A DNA stretch of 64,000 nucleotides from UBA10649 sp963793105 (lineage in GTDB: Bacteria; Actinomycetota; Actinomycetes; S36-B12), in NCBI GenBank assembly GCA_963793105.1, contig CAWBZB010000004.1:372001-436000 (forward strand). The letters run 5' to 3'. The notes beneath the pieces are model-generated. The model was given only the letters and a program-made list of their open reading frames with translations. It was not told the origin of the DNA and searched no databases. The translations under genes were made by a program, and so were the position numbers. Below, in pieces: positions 16,193 to 25,034 of this stretch. How positions within the stretch are numbered: the first letter of the stretch is position 1; every line of letters starts with the position of its first letter.

Positions 16193-17948
16193 GTGAGCGC
16201 AGGCCCCCTGCGCGCGGACTTCGACGACGGCGACCTGCGGTGCATCAGGATCGGCGACACCGAGATCGTCCGTCGGATCTACGCCGTCTTCCAGGACCGC
16301 AACTGGACTGCGCGTCCGTGGCTCCTCGACGACGTCGAGATCGAGCAGCGGGCCGACGGCTTCGACATTCGGTTCACCGCCCGCGGCACGTTCGACGCAG
16401 CGCACTTCGCGTGGTCCGGCCCGGATCTCCGGCACCGCGGACGGCACCATCGACTACGCCGTCCGAGGGCGCACGACGACGCCGTTCCTGCGCAACCGGC
16501 TCGGCCTGTGCCTGCTCCACCCGATGAGCCTGGCGGGACATCGGGTGGTCGTCGACCATGCGTCCGGGGGACGTGAGGACACCGCCTTCCCCTCGGATAT
16601 CTCCCCGAACCAGCCGTTCGTCGACGTCCGGGCCCTCTCCCACGAGGTGTGCCCCGGTCTCGTGGCCCGCGTCGACTTCGCCGGCGACGTGTTCGAGTCC
16701 GAGGACCACCGCAACTGGAGCGACGCGTCGTTCAAGACCTACTGCACCCCGATCTCGCTGCCCTTCCCCGTCGAGGTGACCCCGGACGCACCGATCGAGC
16801 AGTCGATCCGGATCAGCCTCGAGGGCACCGTCCCCTCGCCGGTTCCCGAGGAGCCGGACGAGCCCGTCACGATCCACGTCGGCGACGGCGCGTCGCCGCT
16901 GCCGCGGATCGGGCTCCAGGCTCGTCCCGCACCCCTCAGCGAGAGCGAGGCCGCCTGCCTCGTCCGACTCGGACTGGACCATCTGCGCATCGACGTCCCC
17001 GTGGCCTCCGCTGACGCAGCGGGGATCCTGCTGGTCGCGTCGGATCAGGCGCGCACGCTCGGTTGCCGGCTTCGTGTTGCGCTGCTGGGCGGGAGCCGCG
17101 ACCAACTCGCCGCCCTCGTCGACGCCACCAGCCGCGCGCAGGACCTCGTGGACTGCTGGTACGTCTTCCGGCCCGACGAGAAGGTGACCAGCGGCACGTC
17201 GATCGACGTGGCCCGTGGGGTGCTGGGTCCTGACGCCGTCATCGGCGGCGGGACGGACCTGTACTTCACCGAGCTCAACCGTGAGCCACCGGACACGTCC
17301 AACCTCGAGGTCGTCAACTTCTCCCTCAATCCCCAGGTGCACTCCTTCGACGACCGCACCCTCATCCAGAACGCCGCGACCCAGCGTGTTGTCGCCGAGA
17401 ACGCACCGCGACTGGCCGGCGGGACGGCGGTGAGCGTCAGTCCCCTCACCCTGCGGCCCCGGTTCAACCCGAACGCGACCGATCCTGCCTCCGACGTCAG
17501 CAGCACCGCCCTGCCGTCGTCGGTGGACAGCCGGCAGCGGACGTGGTTCGCGGCCGCGTGGACGACCCTGTCGCTGGCCAGCCTCGCGGCTCCGGGGACG
17601 ATCGACTGCGTCACCTTCTTCGAGACCACCGGGTGGCGTGGCGTCATGGAGTCGGCTGCCGGCCCGATCGACCCGGTCAACTTCCCGACCGAGCCCGGAG
17701 AGACCTATCCGGTCTTCGACGTGCTCGAGGCCGTCCGAGGATTCGCGATGGCGGCAGACTGCTCGTCATCGCACCCGGAACGGGTCGGCGTCCTGGCCCT
17801 CGAGCACGACCGTGGACTCCGCCTGCTCCTGGCCAATATCGACGATGCCGTACAGCCGGTGGTCGTCCGCGGCCGTATCCACGAGTCCTTCACGCTGCCA
17901 GCCAGGTCCGTGACCGTCATCGACCGATTCGGAGGCACCGATGCGTGA
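16193..17948 (+). CDS. Probable D-apionate lactonase-family protein, frameshifted
   Basis: The frame is open from 16193 but shifts at a CCC run (16420-16422); deleting one C joins AWSG to ISGTADGTIDYAV and gives 584 residues. The N-terminal domain includes DLRCIRIGDTEIVRRIY and FQDRNW; further motifs are DHRNWSDASFKTYC and PFPVEV, then a barrel-like middle region and a beta-rich C-terminus. From memory these match the ApnL (D-apionate lactonase) family; no search could be run. Position directly after a Gfo/Idh dehydrogenase supports it, since a dehydrogenase product would be a lactone. GTG at 16193 is a tentative start; a CTG at 16172 overlapping the previous stop is possible. The 3' end overlaps the SDR start by 8 nt. 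It could be a sequence error or a decayed gene. Confidence 0.6.
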
Positions 17949-18729
17949 CCCACTGTTCTCACTCGACGGCAAGCGCGTCGTCATCACCGGGGCGGGCGGC
18001 GCCATCGGCTCGGTGGTCGCGGCCGCCATGGCCGCTCGCGGGGCGATCGTCGGCCTGCAGGACATCTCTGCGGAGAAGGTGGAGCCGCTCCGCACGAGGA
18101 TCGTCGCGGATGGGGGCCGGGCCTTCAGCCTGGTGGCCGACATCGGTGAGGCCGAGGCGGCCCGGGCGATGGTGCGCGATGCATCGGAGGCACTCGACGG
18201 GATCGACGTGCTGGTCAACGGTGCCGGGATCAACCGCCGCAAGCCCATCGACGACGTCACTCCCGAGGACTTCGATGCGATTGTGGCCGTCAACATGCGG
18301 GCGGTCTACTTCGCCAGTCAGGCGGTACACCCGATCATGGCGGCCGTCGGGGGCGGCGCGATCGTCAACCTGAGTTCGCTGAGCGCCCGCTACAGCTTCA
18401 ACACCATCTCCGTCTATGCCGCGACGAAGGCCGCCGTGACGTCCATGACCCGGAGCTTCGCCCGCGAGTGGGTTCACGACGGGATTCGGGTGAACTGCAT
18501 CGAGCCGTCCGTCGTCAAGACCGAGTTCACCAAGCCGCTGTGGGGCGAGGAGCATCGGCAGCGCTGGTTCGACGAGACCACGCCCATCGGTCGGCTGGCC
18601 GTTCCGGACGAGCTCGTCGGGTCGATCATCTTCCTGGCGACGGACGCCTCGGCCTACATCACCGGCCAGTCGCTGGTCATCGATGGCGGCATCCTCAGCG
18701 GCGCCGACTGGGACTCCTACCAGGACTAG
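17941..18729 (+). CDS. Short-chain dehydrogenase/reductase (sugar-acid type)
   Basis: 262-residue classical SDR. Cofactor motif TGAGGAIG (about 16-23), NAG-type motif NGAG (about 90), and catalytic Ser-Tyr-Lys in SSLSARYS...YAATK (about 142-160). The overall look is that of gluconate 5-dehydrogenase/KduD enzymes, which oxidise 2-keto-3-deoxy sugar acids or related polyols. The ATG overlaps the lactonase stop by 8 nt, so it is the last gene of the four-gene plus-strand operon. It ends 8 nt from the converging FAH hydrolase gene, a plausible partner: SDR plus FAH hydrolase is the terminal pair of non-phosphorylative L-rhamnose and L-fucose routes. Confidence 0.88.
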   Translation: MRDPLFSLDGKRVVITGAGGAIGSVVAAAMAARGAIVGLQDISAEKVEPLRTRIVADGGRAFSLVADIGEAEAARAMVRDASEALDGIDVLVNGAGINRRKPIDDVTPEDFDAIVAVNMRAVYFASQAVHPIMAAVGGGAIVNLSSLSARYSFNTISVYAATKAAVTSMTRSFAREWVHDGIRVNCIEPSVVKTEFTKPLWGEEHRQRWFDETTPIGRLAVPDELVGSIIFLATDASAYITGQSLVIDGGILSGADWDSYQD

Positions 18730-18737
18730 CGGGGACC

Positions 18738-19589
18738 CTAGGGGGGCGAGGAGCCGACGACCGGCGTCCGCTGCTCGCCCAGGGCGGTGATGCCCAGGGT
18801 GATGACGTCGCCCACCTGGAGCCACGTGGGATCCGCCATCCCGAGTCCGACGCCGGGCGGGGTCCCGGTGATGACGAGATCACCGGGGTCCAGCACCATG
18901 AACTGCGAGATGTAGTGCAGCACGGTGCCCACGGAGAAGATCAGGTTCCTCGTCGATCCGGTCTGCCGGCGCTCCCCGTTGACGTCGAGCCACAGGTCGA
19001 AGTCATCCGGGATCGTGGGGTCGTCCGGGGTGACCAGCCACGGTCCGGTCGGGCACGAGGTCTCGAATGCCTTGCCCTTCACCCACTGCCCGCCGCGCTC
19101 GATCTGGAAGGCGCGTTCGGACAGGTCGTCGACCGCCACGAAGCCGGCGAGGCACTCCAGCGCCTCGTCTGGTGACGACAGGTACCGGCAGGTCCGGCCG
19201 ATGACCAGGCCGAGCTCCACCTCCCAGTCGACCTTGCTGCCGCCACGCGGGTAGCGCACGTCGTCGTAGGGACCGACGACGGTGTTCGGGGCCTTGCTGA
19301 AGAGCAGCGGCTCCGTCGGGATCTCCATCCCGGACTCGATCGCGTGGTCGACGTAGTTCAGGCCGACGGCGACCAGATTGCCCGGGCGGGCGATCGGCGC
19401 CCCCACCCGACCGGACGCCACCAGGGGCAGCGAACGGGGGTCCACGCCGCGTAGCCGGTCGAGCCCGCCTGCCGCGAAGAATGCGGCGTCGAAATCCGCC
19501 GTCAACGACGACGCATCACGGTAGGCGCCTTCCTGGTCCAGCAGGCAGGGGGTCTCGTGGCCGGGGTCGCCGACCCGTGCGAGGCGCAT
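18738..19589 (-). CDS. Fumarylacetoacetate hydrolase-family C-C hydrolase (2,4-diketo-3-deoxy sugar acid type)
   Basis: 283 residues. A short N-terminal domain is followed by the FAH fold (about 70-283). Metal ligands appear in DWEVELGLVIG (about 133-143) and VAVDDLSERAFQ (about 165); the GGQWVKGKAFETSCPTGPWL stretch (about 180-199) is typical of enzymes cleaving 2,4-diketo-3-deoxy-L-fuconate or -rhamnonate into pyruvate and a hydroxy acid. The ATG (19587-19589) overlaps the ilvD copy 2 stop as ATGA, so the hydrolase is translationally coupled to a dehydratase gene. Substrate is inferred, not shown. Confidence 0.85.
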   Translation of the reverse strand: MRLARVGDPGHETPCLLDQEGAYRDASSLTADFDAAFFAAGGLDRLRGVDPRSLPLVASGRVGAPIARPGNLVAVGLNYVDHAIESGMEIPTEPLLFSKAPNTVVGPYDDVRYPRGGSKVDWEVELGLVIGRTCRYLSSPDEALECLAGFVAVDDLSERAFQIERGGQWVKGKAFETSCPTGPWLVTPDDPTIPDDFDLWLDVNGERRQTGSTRNLIFSVGTVLHYISQFMVLDPGDLVITGTPPGVGLGMADPTWLQVGDVITLGITALGEQRTPVVGSSPP

Positions 19590-21277
19590 CAGTCGCAGAC
19601 CGCGCCGCGGGAGGCGGAGCCCACGAGCCTGGCGTACTTGTGAAGCACGCCCCGGGTGTAGCGAGGCGGCAATGGCTCGAATGCGGCACGACGCGAGGCG
19701 AGCTCCTCGTCGTCCACGAGGAGGTCCAGGGTCCGGTTCGGGATGTCGATGCGGATCCGATCGCCGCTGGCGACCAGGCCGATCGGGCCACCGTCGACCG
19801 CCTCCGGCGCGACGTGGCCCACGCACAGGCCGGTCGTGCCCCCGGAGAACCGGCCGTCCGTGATGAGCATGACGTCCTTGCCGAGACCGGCTCCCTTGAT
19901 GGCGCCGGTGATCATGAGCATCTCCCGCATGCCCGGGCCGCCCTTGGGTCCCTCATACCGGATGATCACGACGTCGCCCTTCTGGATGGTGCCATCCTCG
20001 AGGGCTGCCATGGCCGACTGCTCGCGCTCGAAGACGCGGGCCGTGCCCTCGAACACGTCCACGGGCACTCCGGCGTTCTTGACCACGGCCCCCTCGGGGC
20101 ACAGGGATCCCGACAGGATCGTGATGCCGCCGTGCGTGTCGAGGGGGTTCTGCGATGCGTAGAGGATCGTTCCGTCCGGGTCAGGTGGCGCGATGTCGGC
20201 CAGGTTCTCCGCGACCGTCCTGCCCGTCACCGTCAGGCAGTCGCCATGCATCAGCCCCGCGTCGAGGAGGGCGCGCATGATCACCGGCACGCCGCCGACC
20301 CGGTCGACATCGCTCATCACGTAGCGGCCGAAGGGCTTGACGTCGGCCAGCAGCGGGACCTTGGCGCCGATGCGGTGGAAGTCCTCCATCTCCAGGTCGA
20401 CATTCGCCTCGTGCGCCAGTGCGAGCAGGTGCAGCACCGCATTGGTCGAGCCGCCGAACGCCATCACTACGGCGATGGCGTTCTCCAGCGACTGGCGGGT
20501 GATGATGTCCCGGGTGGTGATCCCCTGACGGATCAGCTCGACGACCGCCTCGCCCGAACGTCGCGCGAACCCGTCACGCCGACGATCGACGGCCGGCGGC
20601 GCGGCGGAGCCGGGGAGGGACATGCCCATGGCCTCGGCCGCGCTGGCCATCGTGTTGGCGGTGTACATGCCGCCGCAGGCGCCTTCGCCGGGGCAGATCG
20701 CCCGCTCGATGGCGTCGACGTCCTCGCGTGACATCAGGCCGCGGGCACACGCGCCGACCGCCTCGAAGGCGTCGATGATCGTCACGTCGCGCTCCGAGCC
20801 GTCCGACAGCTTGACGTGACCGGGCAGGATCGACCCCGCGTACACGAAGACCGAGGCCACGTCGATACGGGCGGCCGCCATGAGCATCCCCGGCAGCGAC
20901 TTGTCGCAGCCCGCGAACGTGACCATGCCGTCGAGCCGCTCGGCCTCCATGACCGCCTCGACCGAGTCCGCGATGATCTCGCGGGAGACGAGCGAGAAGT
21001 GCATGCCCTCGTGCCCCATGGAGATGCCGTCGGACACGGAGATGGTGCCGAACTGCATCGGGTAGCCGCCGGCCGCGTGCACGCCCTCCTTGGCCGAGCG
21101 GGCCAGGCGCTCCAGCGACAGGTTGCAGGGGGTGATCTCGTTCCAGCTGGAGGCGACGCCGATCTGCGGCTTCGGGAAGTCCTCATCGGACATGCCCACC
21201 GCACGGAGCATGCCTCGGGCGGCCGCCCGCTCGAGGCCATCGGTCACATCGGAACTGCGCGGCTTCATGTCGGTCAT
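19589..21277 (-). CDS. ilvD: Dihydroxy-acid dehydratase, copy 2 (intact)
   Basis: Removes water from 2,3-dihydroxy-isovalerate and -methylvalerate to give the 2-keto acids of valine and isoleucine. 562 residues. Cluster cysteines in ITPCN (about 52), AGCDKS (about 125) and GACGGMYTANTM (about 195); C-terminal GGTTGLCVGH region holds the catalytic Ser. The N-terminus (KPRSSDVTDGLERAAARGM) is the standard actinobacterial IlvD form, so this copy is the better candidate for the biosynthetic enzyme. TAGGCT lies 7 nt before the ATG with no Shine-Dalgarno sequence. Coupling to the FAH gene leaves a dual or sugar-acid role possible. Confidence 0.92.
   Translation of the reverse strand: MTDMKPRSSDVTDGLERAAARGMLRAVGMSDEDFPKPQIGVASSWNEITPCNLSLERLARSAKEGVHAAGGYPMQFGTISVSDGISMGHEGMHFSLVSREIIADSVEAVMEAERLDGMVTFAGCDKSLPGMLMAAARIDVASVFVYAGSILPGHVKLSDGSERDVTIIDAFEAVGACARGLMSREDVDAIERAICPGEGACGGMYTANTMASAAEAMGMSLPGSAAPPAVDRRRDGFARRSGEAVVELIRQGITTRDIITRQSLENAIAVVMAFGGSTNAVLHLLALAHEANVDLEMEDFHRIGAKVPLLADVKPFGRYVMSDVDRVGGVPVIMRALLDAGLMHGDCLTVTGRTVAENLADIAPPDPDGTILYASQNPLDTHGGITILSGSLCPEGAVVKNAGVPVDVFEGTARVFEREQSAMAALEDGTIQKGDVVIIRYEGPKGGPGMREMLMITGAIKGAGLGKDVMLITDGRFSGGTTGLCVGHVAPEAVDGGPIGLVASGDRIRIDIPNRTLDLLVDDEELASRRAAFEPLPPRYTRGVLHKYARLVGSASRGAVCD
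19590..20132. repeat. Long direct repeat, copy B (3' part of ilvD copy 2)
   Basis: Partner of 12571-13114 in the same orientation, about 7 kb apart. Homologous recombination between the copies would delete the intervening rhodanese-dehydrogenase-lactonase-SDR-FAH block. Confidence 0.8.
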
Positions 21278-21284
21278 GACAGGA

Positions 21285-21290
21285 AGCCTA
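21285..21290 (-). promoter_or_regulatory. -10 box of ilvD copy 2, leaderless arrangement
   Basis: TAGGCT on the minus strand, 7 nt before the ATG at 21277. Confidence 0.5.
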
Positions 21291-21364
21291 TTGAGGTGCT
21301 CAGGGGAAGGACTCCCGGGTCGTGGCCAGCGCGACGTCAGGGCCGATGACTGCCGGCCCGGGCG

Positions 21365-21964
21365 TCAGAAGCGGCAGCTGGGGTTGCCTTGGGCCTGCAG
21401 CGCCCCCTTGAACAGCGGCCAGTAGGGCGCAGCGGCCTGCTGGGTGGGAACGACCCAGGCGAGGGGCTGGCGCGCACGCGTGGGCGGGTTCTTCTCGTCG
21501 GGCGCGAACGCCGGACCCCACACGCTGCGCACCCGGACGCGGATCTGGGCCGCTTCGTCGGCCGTGCCGGCCCAGCAGGCTGAACCCCGGCGGTAGGTCT
21601 TGGCCTGCGACTTGGTGATGACGTCCCCGGGTGCCGCGCCCTTGTACTGGAAGACGATCAGCGTCACCGCGTTCATGTAGGGGTTCTTGACCGGGGTGAT
21701 CTGGAATGACGTCCCCTGGGTCTGCGCCGTCGGGATCTGAAGGCTCGCCCGGCCATCCTTCACCTTCGCCTTGGCCGCCGGACCGCCGTCCGGCGTGAGC
21801 ACCGGAACCCATGCCGAGATCGTGCAGCCGTCGCATCCCGTGACCCGGAAGGTGATCGTCGTCGTGGGGGCTGGGGGGTCGTCCGCGCGCGCCGCAGCCG
21901 GCACCGCCACAGCCAGCACCGCCAGGGAGAGCAGTGCGCTGAGCAACACCGGGATTCGCTTCAT
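21365..21964 (-). CDS. Secreted protein with Cys-X-Gly-Cys motif, paralogue A
   Basis: 199 residues, family not recognised. The signal peptide has MKR, a hydrophobic core (about 5-22) and an ARA cleavage site before DD. The mature domain begins with a beta-strand into TGCDGCTI (about 44-51), then repeated beta-strand segments. A third Cys lies in RRGSACWAGT (about 128) and a fourth near the C-terminus (PSCRF). The layout and motifs match paralogue B (TTIT, CxGC, VFQYKG/VVQYKG, SACW). Function is unknown; a compact beta-domain with one or two disulfides is likely. It follows paralogue B by 41 nt in the same direction. Confidence 0.75.
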   Translation of the reverse strand: MKRIPVLLSALLSLAVLAVAVPAAARADDPPAPTTTITFRVTGCDGCTISAWVPVLTPDGGPAAKAKVKDGRASLQIPTAQTQGTSFQITPVKNPYMNAVTLIVFQYKGAAPGDVITKSQAKTYRRGSACWAGTADEAAQIRVRVRSVWGPAFAPDEKNPPTRARQPLAWVVPTQQAAAPYWPLFKGALQAQGNPSCRF

Positions 21965-22005
21965 GACTGATCCTTCTCCGTTGAATGCGGGAGCGACAGG
22001 CGGCG

Positions 22006-22608
22006 CTACCCGGCGTCGCAGTCCCACCCGGCATCCTGCGTACCGATCACGCCCTTGTAGGTCGGGCCGAAGTTGCCCGGGGCGTTGCCGGTCGGCACGA
22101 ACCAGCCGAAGGTCGCTAGCGTCGTGGTCCCGTCCGGCGGGAACGTCGGAACGAGGACCCGCGCCGCCCTGACCGAGAGGCTGACGCTCGAGGACGACGT
22201 GCCCTCCCAACAGGCGCTGGCCTGCTTCGCCGCCTTCGCCTGCGCTCTCGTCACGACCGTGCCCGGCTTGTACCCCTTGTACTGGACGACCACGACCGGG
22301 GCGTAGTTCACCGGCTCGCGGGTCGGACCGTTGATCCGGAAGGACATGCCGGGGGTCTTCGACGTGGGCACGCGCATGACCGCGACGCCGTTGCGCACCT
22401 TGACGGCCTTGCCGTAGTAGCCGGCGGCCTTGCCGTCCGCATCGACGCGAGTCAGTGACGGCCTGATCGAGCAGCCCTCGCAGTTGGCGACCTTCATCGT
22501 GATGGTCGTCATCCCGCTCGTGGCGACGTCTCCGGCTTTGGCCGGAGCCGCAACGGCCACCGCGGCGGCGACCAGGACCAGGGCAACAACTGCGGCGATG
22601 CGTCGCAT
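22006..22608 (-). CDS. Secreted protein with Cys-X-Gly-Cys motif, paralogue B
   Basis: 200 residues, family not recognised. An export signal (MRRIAAVVALVLVAAAVAVA, cleavage near PAKA) is followed by TTITMKVANCEGCSI (CxGC about 43-46), VVVQYKGYKPG, SACWEGT (about 136) and a C-terminal WDCDAG, giving four cysteines in the same relative places as paralogue A. The start ATG follows a weak GGGAGGTCCC ribosome site. Probably a tandem duplication. No cofactor or catalytic motif is evident; the CxGC pair could form a disulfide or bind metal or heme, which is a guess. Confidence 0.75.
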   Translation of the reverse strand: MRRIAAVVALVLVAAAVAVAAPAKAGDVATSGMTTITMKVANCEGCSIRPSLTRVDADGKAAGYYGKAVKVRNGVAVMRVPTSKTPGMSFRINGPTREPVNYAPVVVVQYKGYKPGTVVTRAQAKAAKQASACWEGTSSSSVSLSVRAARVLVPTFPPDGTTTLATFGWFVPTGNAPGNFGPTYKGVIGTQDAGWDCDAG

Positions 22609-22624
22609 GGGACCTCCCTAGGAT

Positions 22625-23509
22625 CTAGCGCGAGACTACGGACGCCAGCGGCTCACCGTCGGCGAAACGGCGCAACTGATCCGCAACGAGGCGGCGGGCG
22701 CGCGGCAGGAACGCCGACGTGTTCCCGCCGACATGGGGGCTGATGAGCACGCCAGGCAGGTGCCACAGCGGATGCCCCGGCGGCAACGGCTCCGGTTCCG
22801 TCACGTCGAGGGCCGCCCGGATCCGACCCGAGGCGACGTGCTCCGTGAGCGCATCGGTGTCCACGACCGAGCCGCGCGCCACGTTCACCAGGAGCGCGCC
22901 GTCGGGCATCCGGGCGAGGAAGTCCACCCCGACCAGCTTGTGGGTTTCCTCCGACAGGGGGACGGCGAGCACGACGATGTCAGCGCTCGGCAGCAGCGCC
23001 CCGAGGTCGCCGGACCCGAAGACGCCCACCCGCTCCGTGCGTCCGACCATCACCACGTCGGTCTCGAACGGCTCCAGCCGACGACGGATCGCCTGCCCCA
23101 CTCCCCCGGCGCCCACGATCACGACGCGCTTGTCCGCCAACGCCTCACGGCGGCCGTAGAGCCAGGCGCCTGCGGGCATGGCGCGCGCGAACACGTCGAT
23201 GCCCCGCAAGGACGCGATCATCAGGCCGACCGCCAGCTCCGCAGTACTCGCGTCGTGCACGCCGCCGGCATTGCAGAGCGTCACGCCTGCGGGCACGTAC
23301 TTCAAGGCGTTCTCGTAGCCCGCCGTCAGCAGCTGGACAACCCGCAGTCGCGGCAGGTGCGCCATGACGGCCAGGTCCTCCGCCGGGCCCATGTACGGGG
23401 GGACGAAGAACTCAACGTCCCCCACCTCGCCGATCGTGCCGATCGAGTCGTAGAACCGGACTCCGCCGGCATCGACCGGCTCCAGCTCAGCGGGAAGCAG
23501 GGCAGTCAT
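22625..23509 (-). CDS. D-2-hydroxyacid dehydrogenase family protein
   Basis: 294 residues. NAD-dependent reductase or dehydrogenase of 2-hydroxy acids. The nucleotide motif is VGAGGVGQAI (about 135-144). The catalytic triad is visible as Arg in VNVARGSVVD (about 215), Glu in DVTEPEPLPPGHPLW (about 240) and His in ISPHVGGNT (about 265). The ATG at 23507-23509 lies 7 nt after the gatB stop, so it is probably co-transcribed with gatCAB. Candidate substrates are glyoxylate, hydroxypyruvate or another 2-keto acid; specificity cannot be read from the sequence. Confidence 0.87.
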   Translation of the reverse strand: MTALLPAELEPVDAGGVRFYDSIGTIGEVGDVEFFVPPYMGPAEDLAVMAHLPRLRVVQLLTAGYENALKYVPAGVTLCNAGGVHDASTAELAVGLMIASLRGIDVFARAMPAGAWLYGRREALADKRVVIVGAGGVGQAIRRRLEPFETDVVMVGRTERVGVFGSGDLGALLPSADIVVLAVPLSEETHKLVGVDFLARMPDGALLVNVARGSVVDTDALTEHVASGRIRAALDVTEPEPLPPGHPLWHLPGVLISPHVGGNTSAFLPRARRLVADQLRRFADGEPLASVVSR

Positions 23510-23516
23510 AGGACCG

Positions 23517-25034
23517 CTACTCCGCGACGCCGAGGCGCTCGAGCAGCAGGGCACGGACCTTGGCCGCATCGGCCTGGCCGCGGGTCGCCTTCATGACAGC
23601 GCCGACGATGGCACCGGCCGCCTGCACCTTCCCGCCGCGGATCTTCTCCGCGACGTCGGGCTGGGCGGCCAGGGCGTCGTCGATCGCCGCCAGGAGTGAC
23701 GAGTCATCGCTCACCACGGCGAGCCCGCGTCCCGCCACGACGTCGTCGACGTCGCCCTCGCCGGCGATGATGCCGTCGAAGACCTGTCGCGCCATCTTGT
23801 CGGTGAGGCTGCCGTCGGCGACCAGGGTCTCGACGCGACGAATCTGGGCGGCCGTCACCGGGACGTCGGCGAGGTCCATCTCCCGGTCATTGGCGATGCG
23901 CAGCAGCTCCCCGGTCCACCACTTGCGCGCCGCCGCCGGATCGACACCCTCGGCGATCGATGCCTCGACCAGGTCGAGTGCGCCGGAGTTGACCATCGTC
24001 TGGAACTCGTGATCACTGACTCCCCACTCCGCCCGCAGCCGGGCCCGCTTGAGGGACGGAACCTCGGGCAGCGTGCTGCGGAGCTCCTCGATCCACTCCT
24101 TCGTAGGGGCCACCGGCACCAGATCAGGCTCGGGGAAGTACCGGTAGTCCTCCGCCTCCTCCTTGGACCGGCCCGAGGTCGAGCGACCGGTGTCCTCGTG
24201 GAAGTGCCGGGTCTCCTGGATGACCCGCCCGCCGGACAGCAGGACCGCGGCCTGCCGCTCGATCTCCGAATGGACCGCGCGCTCGACCGAGCGCAGCGAG
24301 TTGACGTTCTTGGTCTCGCTTCGGGTGCCCCACTCGTCACCGGGTCGATTGAGGGACACGTTGACGTCGCAGCGCAGTGAGCCCTCCTCCATCCGGACGT
24401 CGGACACGCCGAGCGCGCGCATGAGGTCACGCAGCTCGGTCACGTAGGCCTTCGCCACCTGGGGCGCCAGGACGCCCGCGCCCGGGATCGGCTTGGTGAC
24501 GATCTCGATCAGCGGGATGCCCGCCCGGTTGTAGTCGACGAGCGAGTAGTCGGCACCGTGGATCCGGCCGGTGGCGCCACCGGTGTGCGTGAGCTTGCCG
24601 GTGTCCTCCTCCATGTGCACGCGCTCGATCTCGACGCGGTACTCACGGGGGCCGTCATCGGTCTCGAGCACGACGTCGAGGTACCCGTCGAAGCAGATCG
24701 GCTCGTCGTACTGGCTGATCTGGTAGTCCTTGGGCATGTCCGGGTAGAAGTAGTTCTTCCGCGCGAACCGGCTCCAGGGAGCGATGCTGCAGTTGAGGGC
24801 CAGGCCCATCCGGATCGTCGACTCGACGGCGGTCCGGTTCACCACCGGCATCGAGCCCGGCAGTCCGAGGCACACGGGGCACACCTGGGTGTTGGCCTCG
24901 GCGCCGAAGGCGGTCGGGCAGGAGCAGAACATCTTCGAGTGGGTGCCGAGCTCGACGTGCGTCTCGATCCCCATGACCGGCTCGAACTGCGCGAGCGCCT
25001 CGTCGAAGGCGACGGTGTCGTGGGTCGTCGTCAT
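23517..25034 (-). CDS. gatB: Asp/Glu-tRNA amidotransferase subunit B
   Basis: 505 residues. tRNA-binding and kinase subunit of GatCAB, which converts Glu-tRNA(Gln) or Asp-tRNA(Asn) to the amide form. The N-terminal cradle domain begins EPVMGIETHVEL and holds the zinc-type cysteines FCSC...CPVCLGLPG; a helical domain and the C-terminal YqeY/tail domain (about 370-505) follow. The ATG (25032-25034) overlaps the gatA stop as ATGA; in-frame upstream codons are inside gatA and are rejected. Confidence 0.96.
   Translation of the reverse strand: MTTTHDTVAFDEALAQFEPVMGIETHVELGTHSKMFCSCPTAFGAEANTQVCPVCLGLPGSMPVVNRTAVESTIRMGLALNCSIAPWSRFARKNYFYPDMPKDYQISQYDEPICFDGYLDVVLETDDGPREYRVEIERVHMEEDTGKLTHTGGATGRIHGADYSLVDYNRAGIPLIEIVTKPIPGAGVLAPQVAKAYVTELRDLMRALGVSDVRMEEGSLRCDVNVSLNRPGDEWGTRSETKNVNSLRSVERAVHSEIERQAAVLLSGGRVIQETRHFHEDTGRSTSGRSKEEAEDYRYFPEPDLVPVAPTKEWIEELRSTLPEVPSLKRARLRAEWGVSDHEFQTMVNSGALDLVEASIAEGVDPAAARKWWTGELLRIANDREMDLADVPVTAAQIRRVETLVADGSLTDKMARQVFDGIIAGEGDVDDVVAGRGLAVVSDDSSLLAAIDDALAAQPDVAEKIRGGKVQAAGAIVGAVMKATRGQADAAKVRALLLERLGVAE

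Noticed and set aside
19481..20731. 416-codon plus-strand frame opposite ilvD copy 2
   Set aside because: Shadow frame; a similar shadow occurs opposite ilvD copy 1, as expected from the repeated DNA.
19589..21277. Naming ilvD copy 2 a sugar-acid dehydratase because of the FAH neighbour
   Set aside because: Its N-terminal sequence is the standard biosynthetic IlvD form; context alone is not enough to rename it.
12540..21300. Genomic island or transposon carrying the sugar cassette
   Set aside because: No transposase, integrase, tRNA target, terminal inverted repeats or shift in base composition; the direct repeats are coding parts of ilvD.
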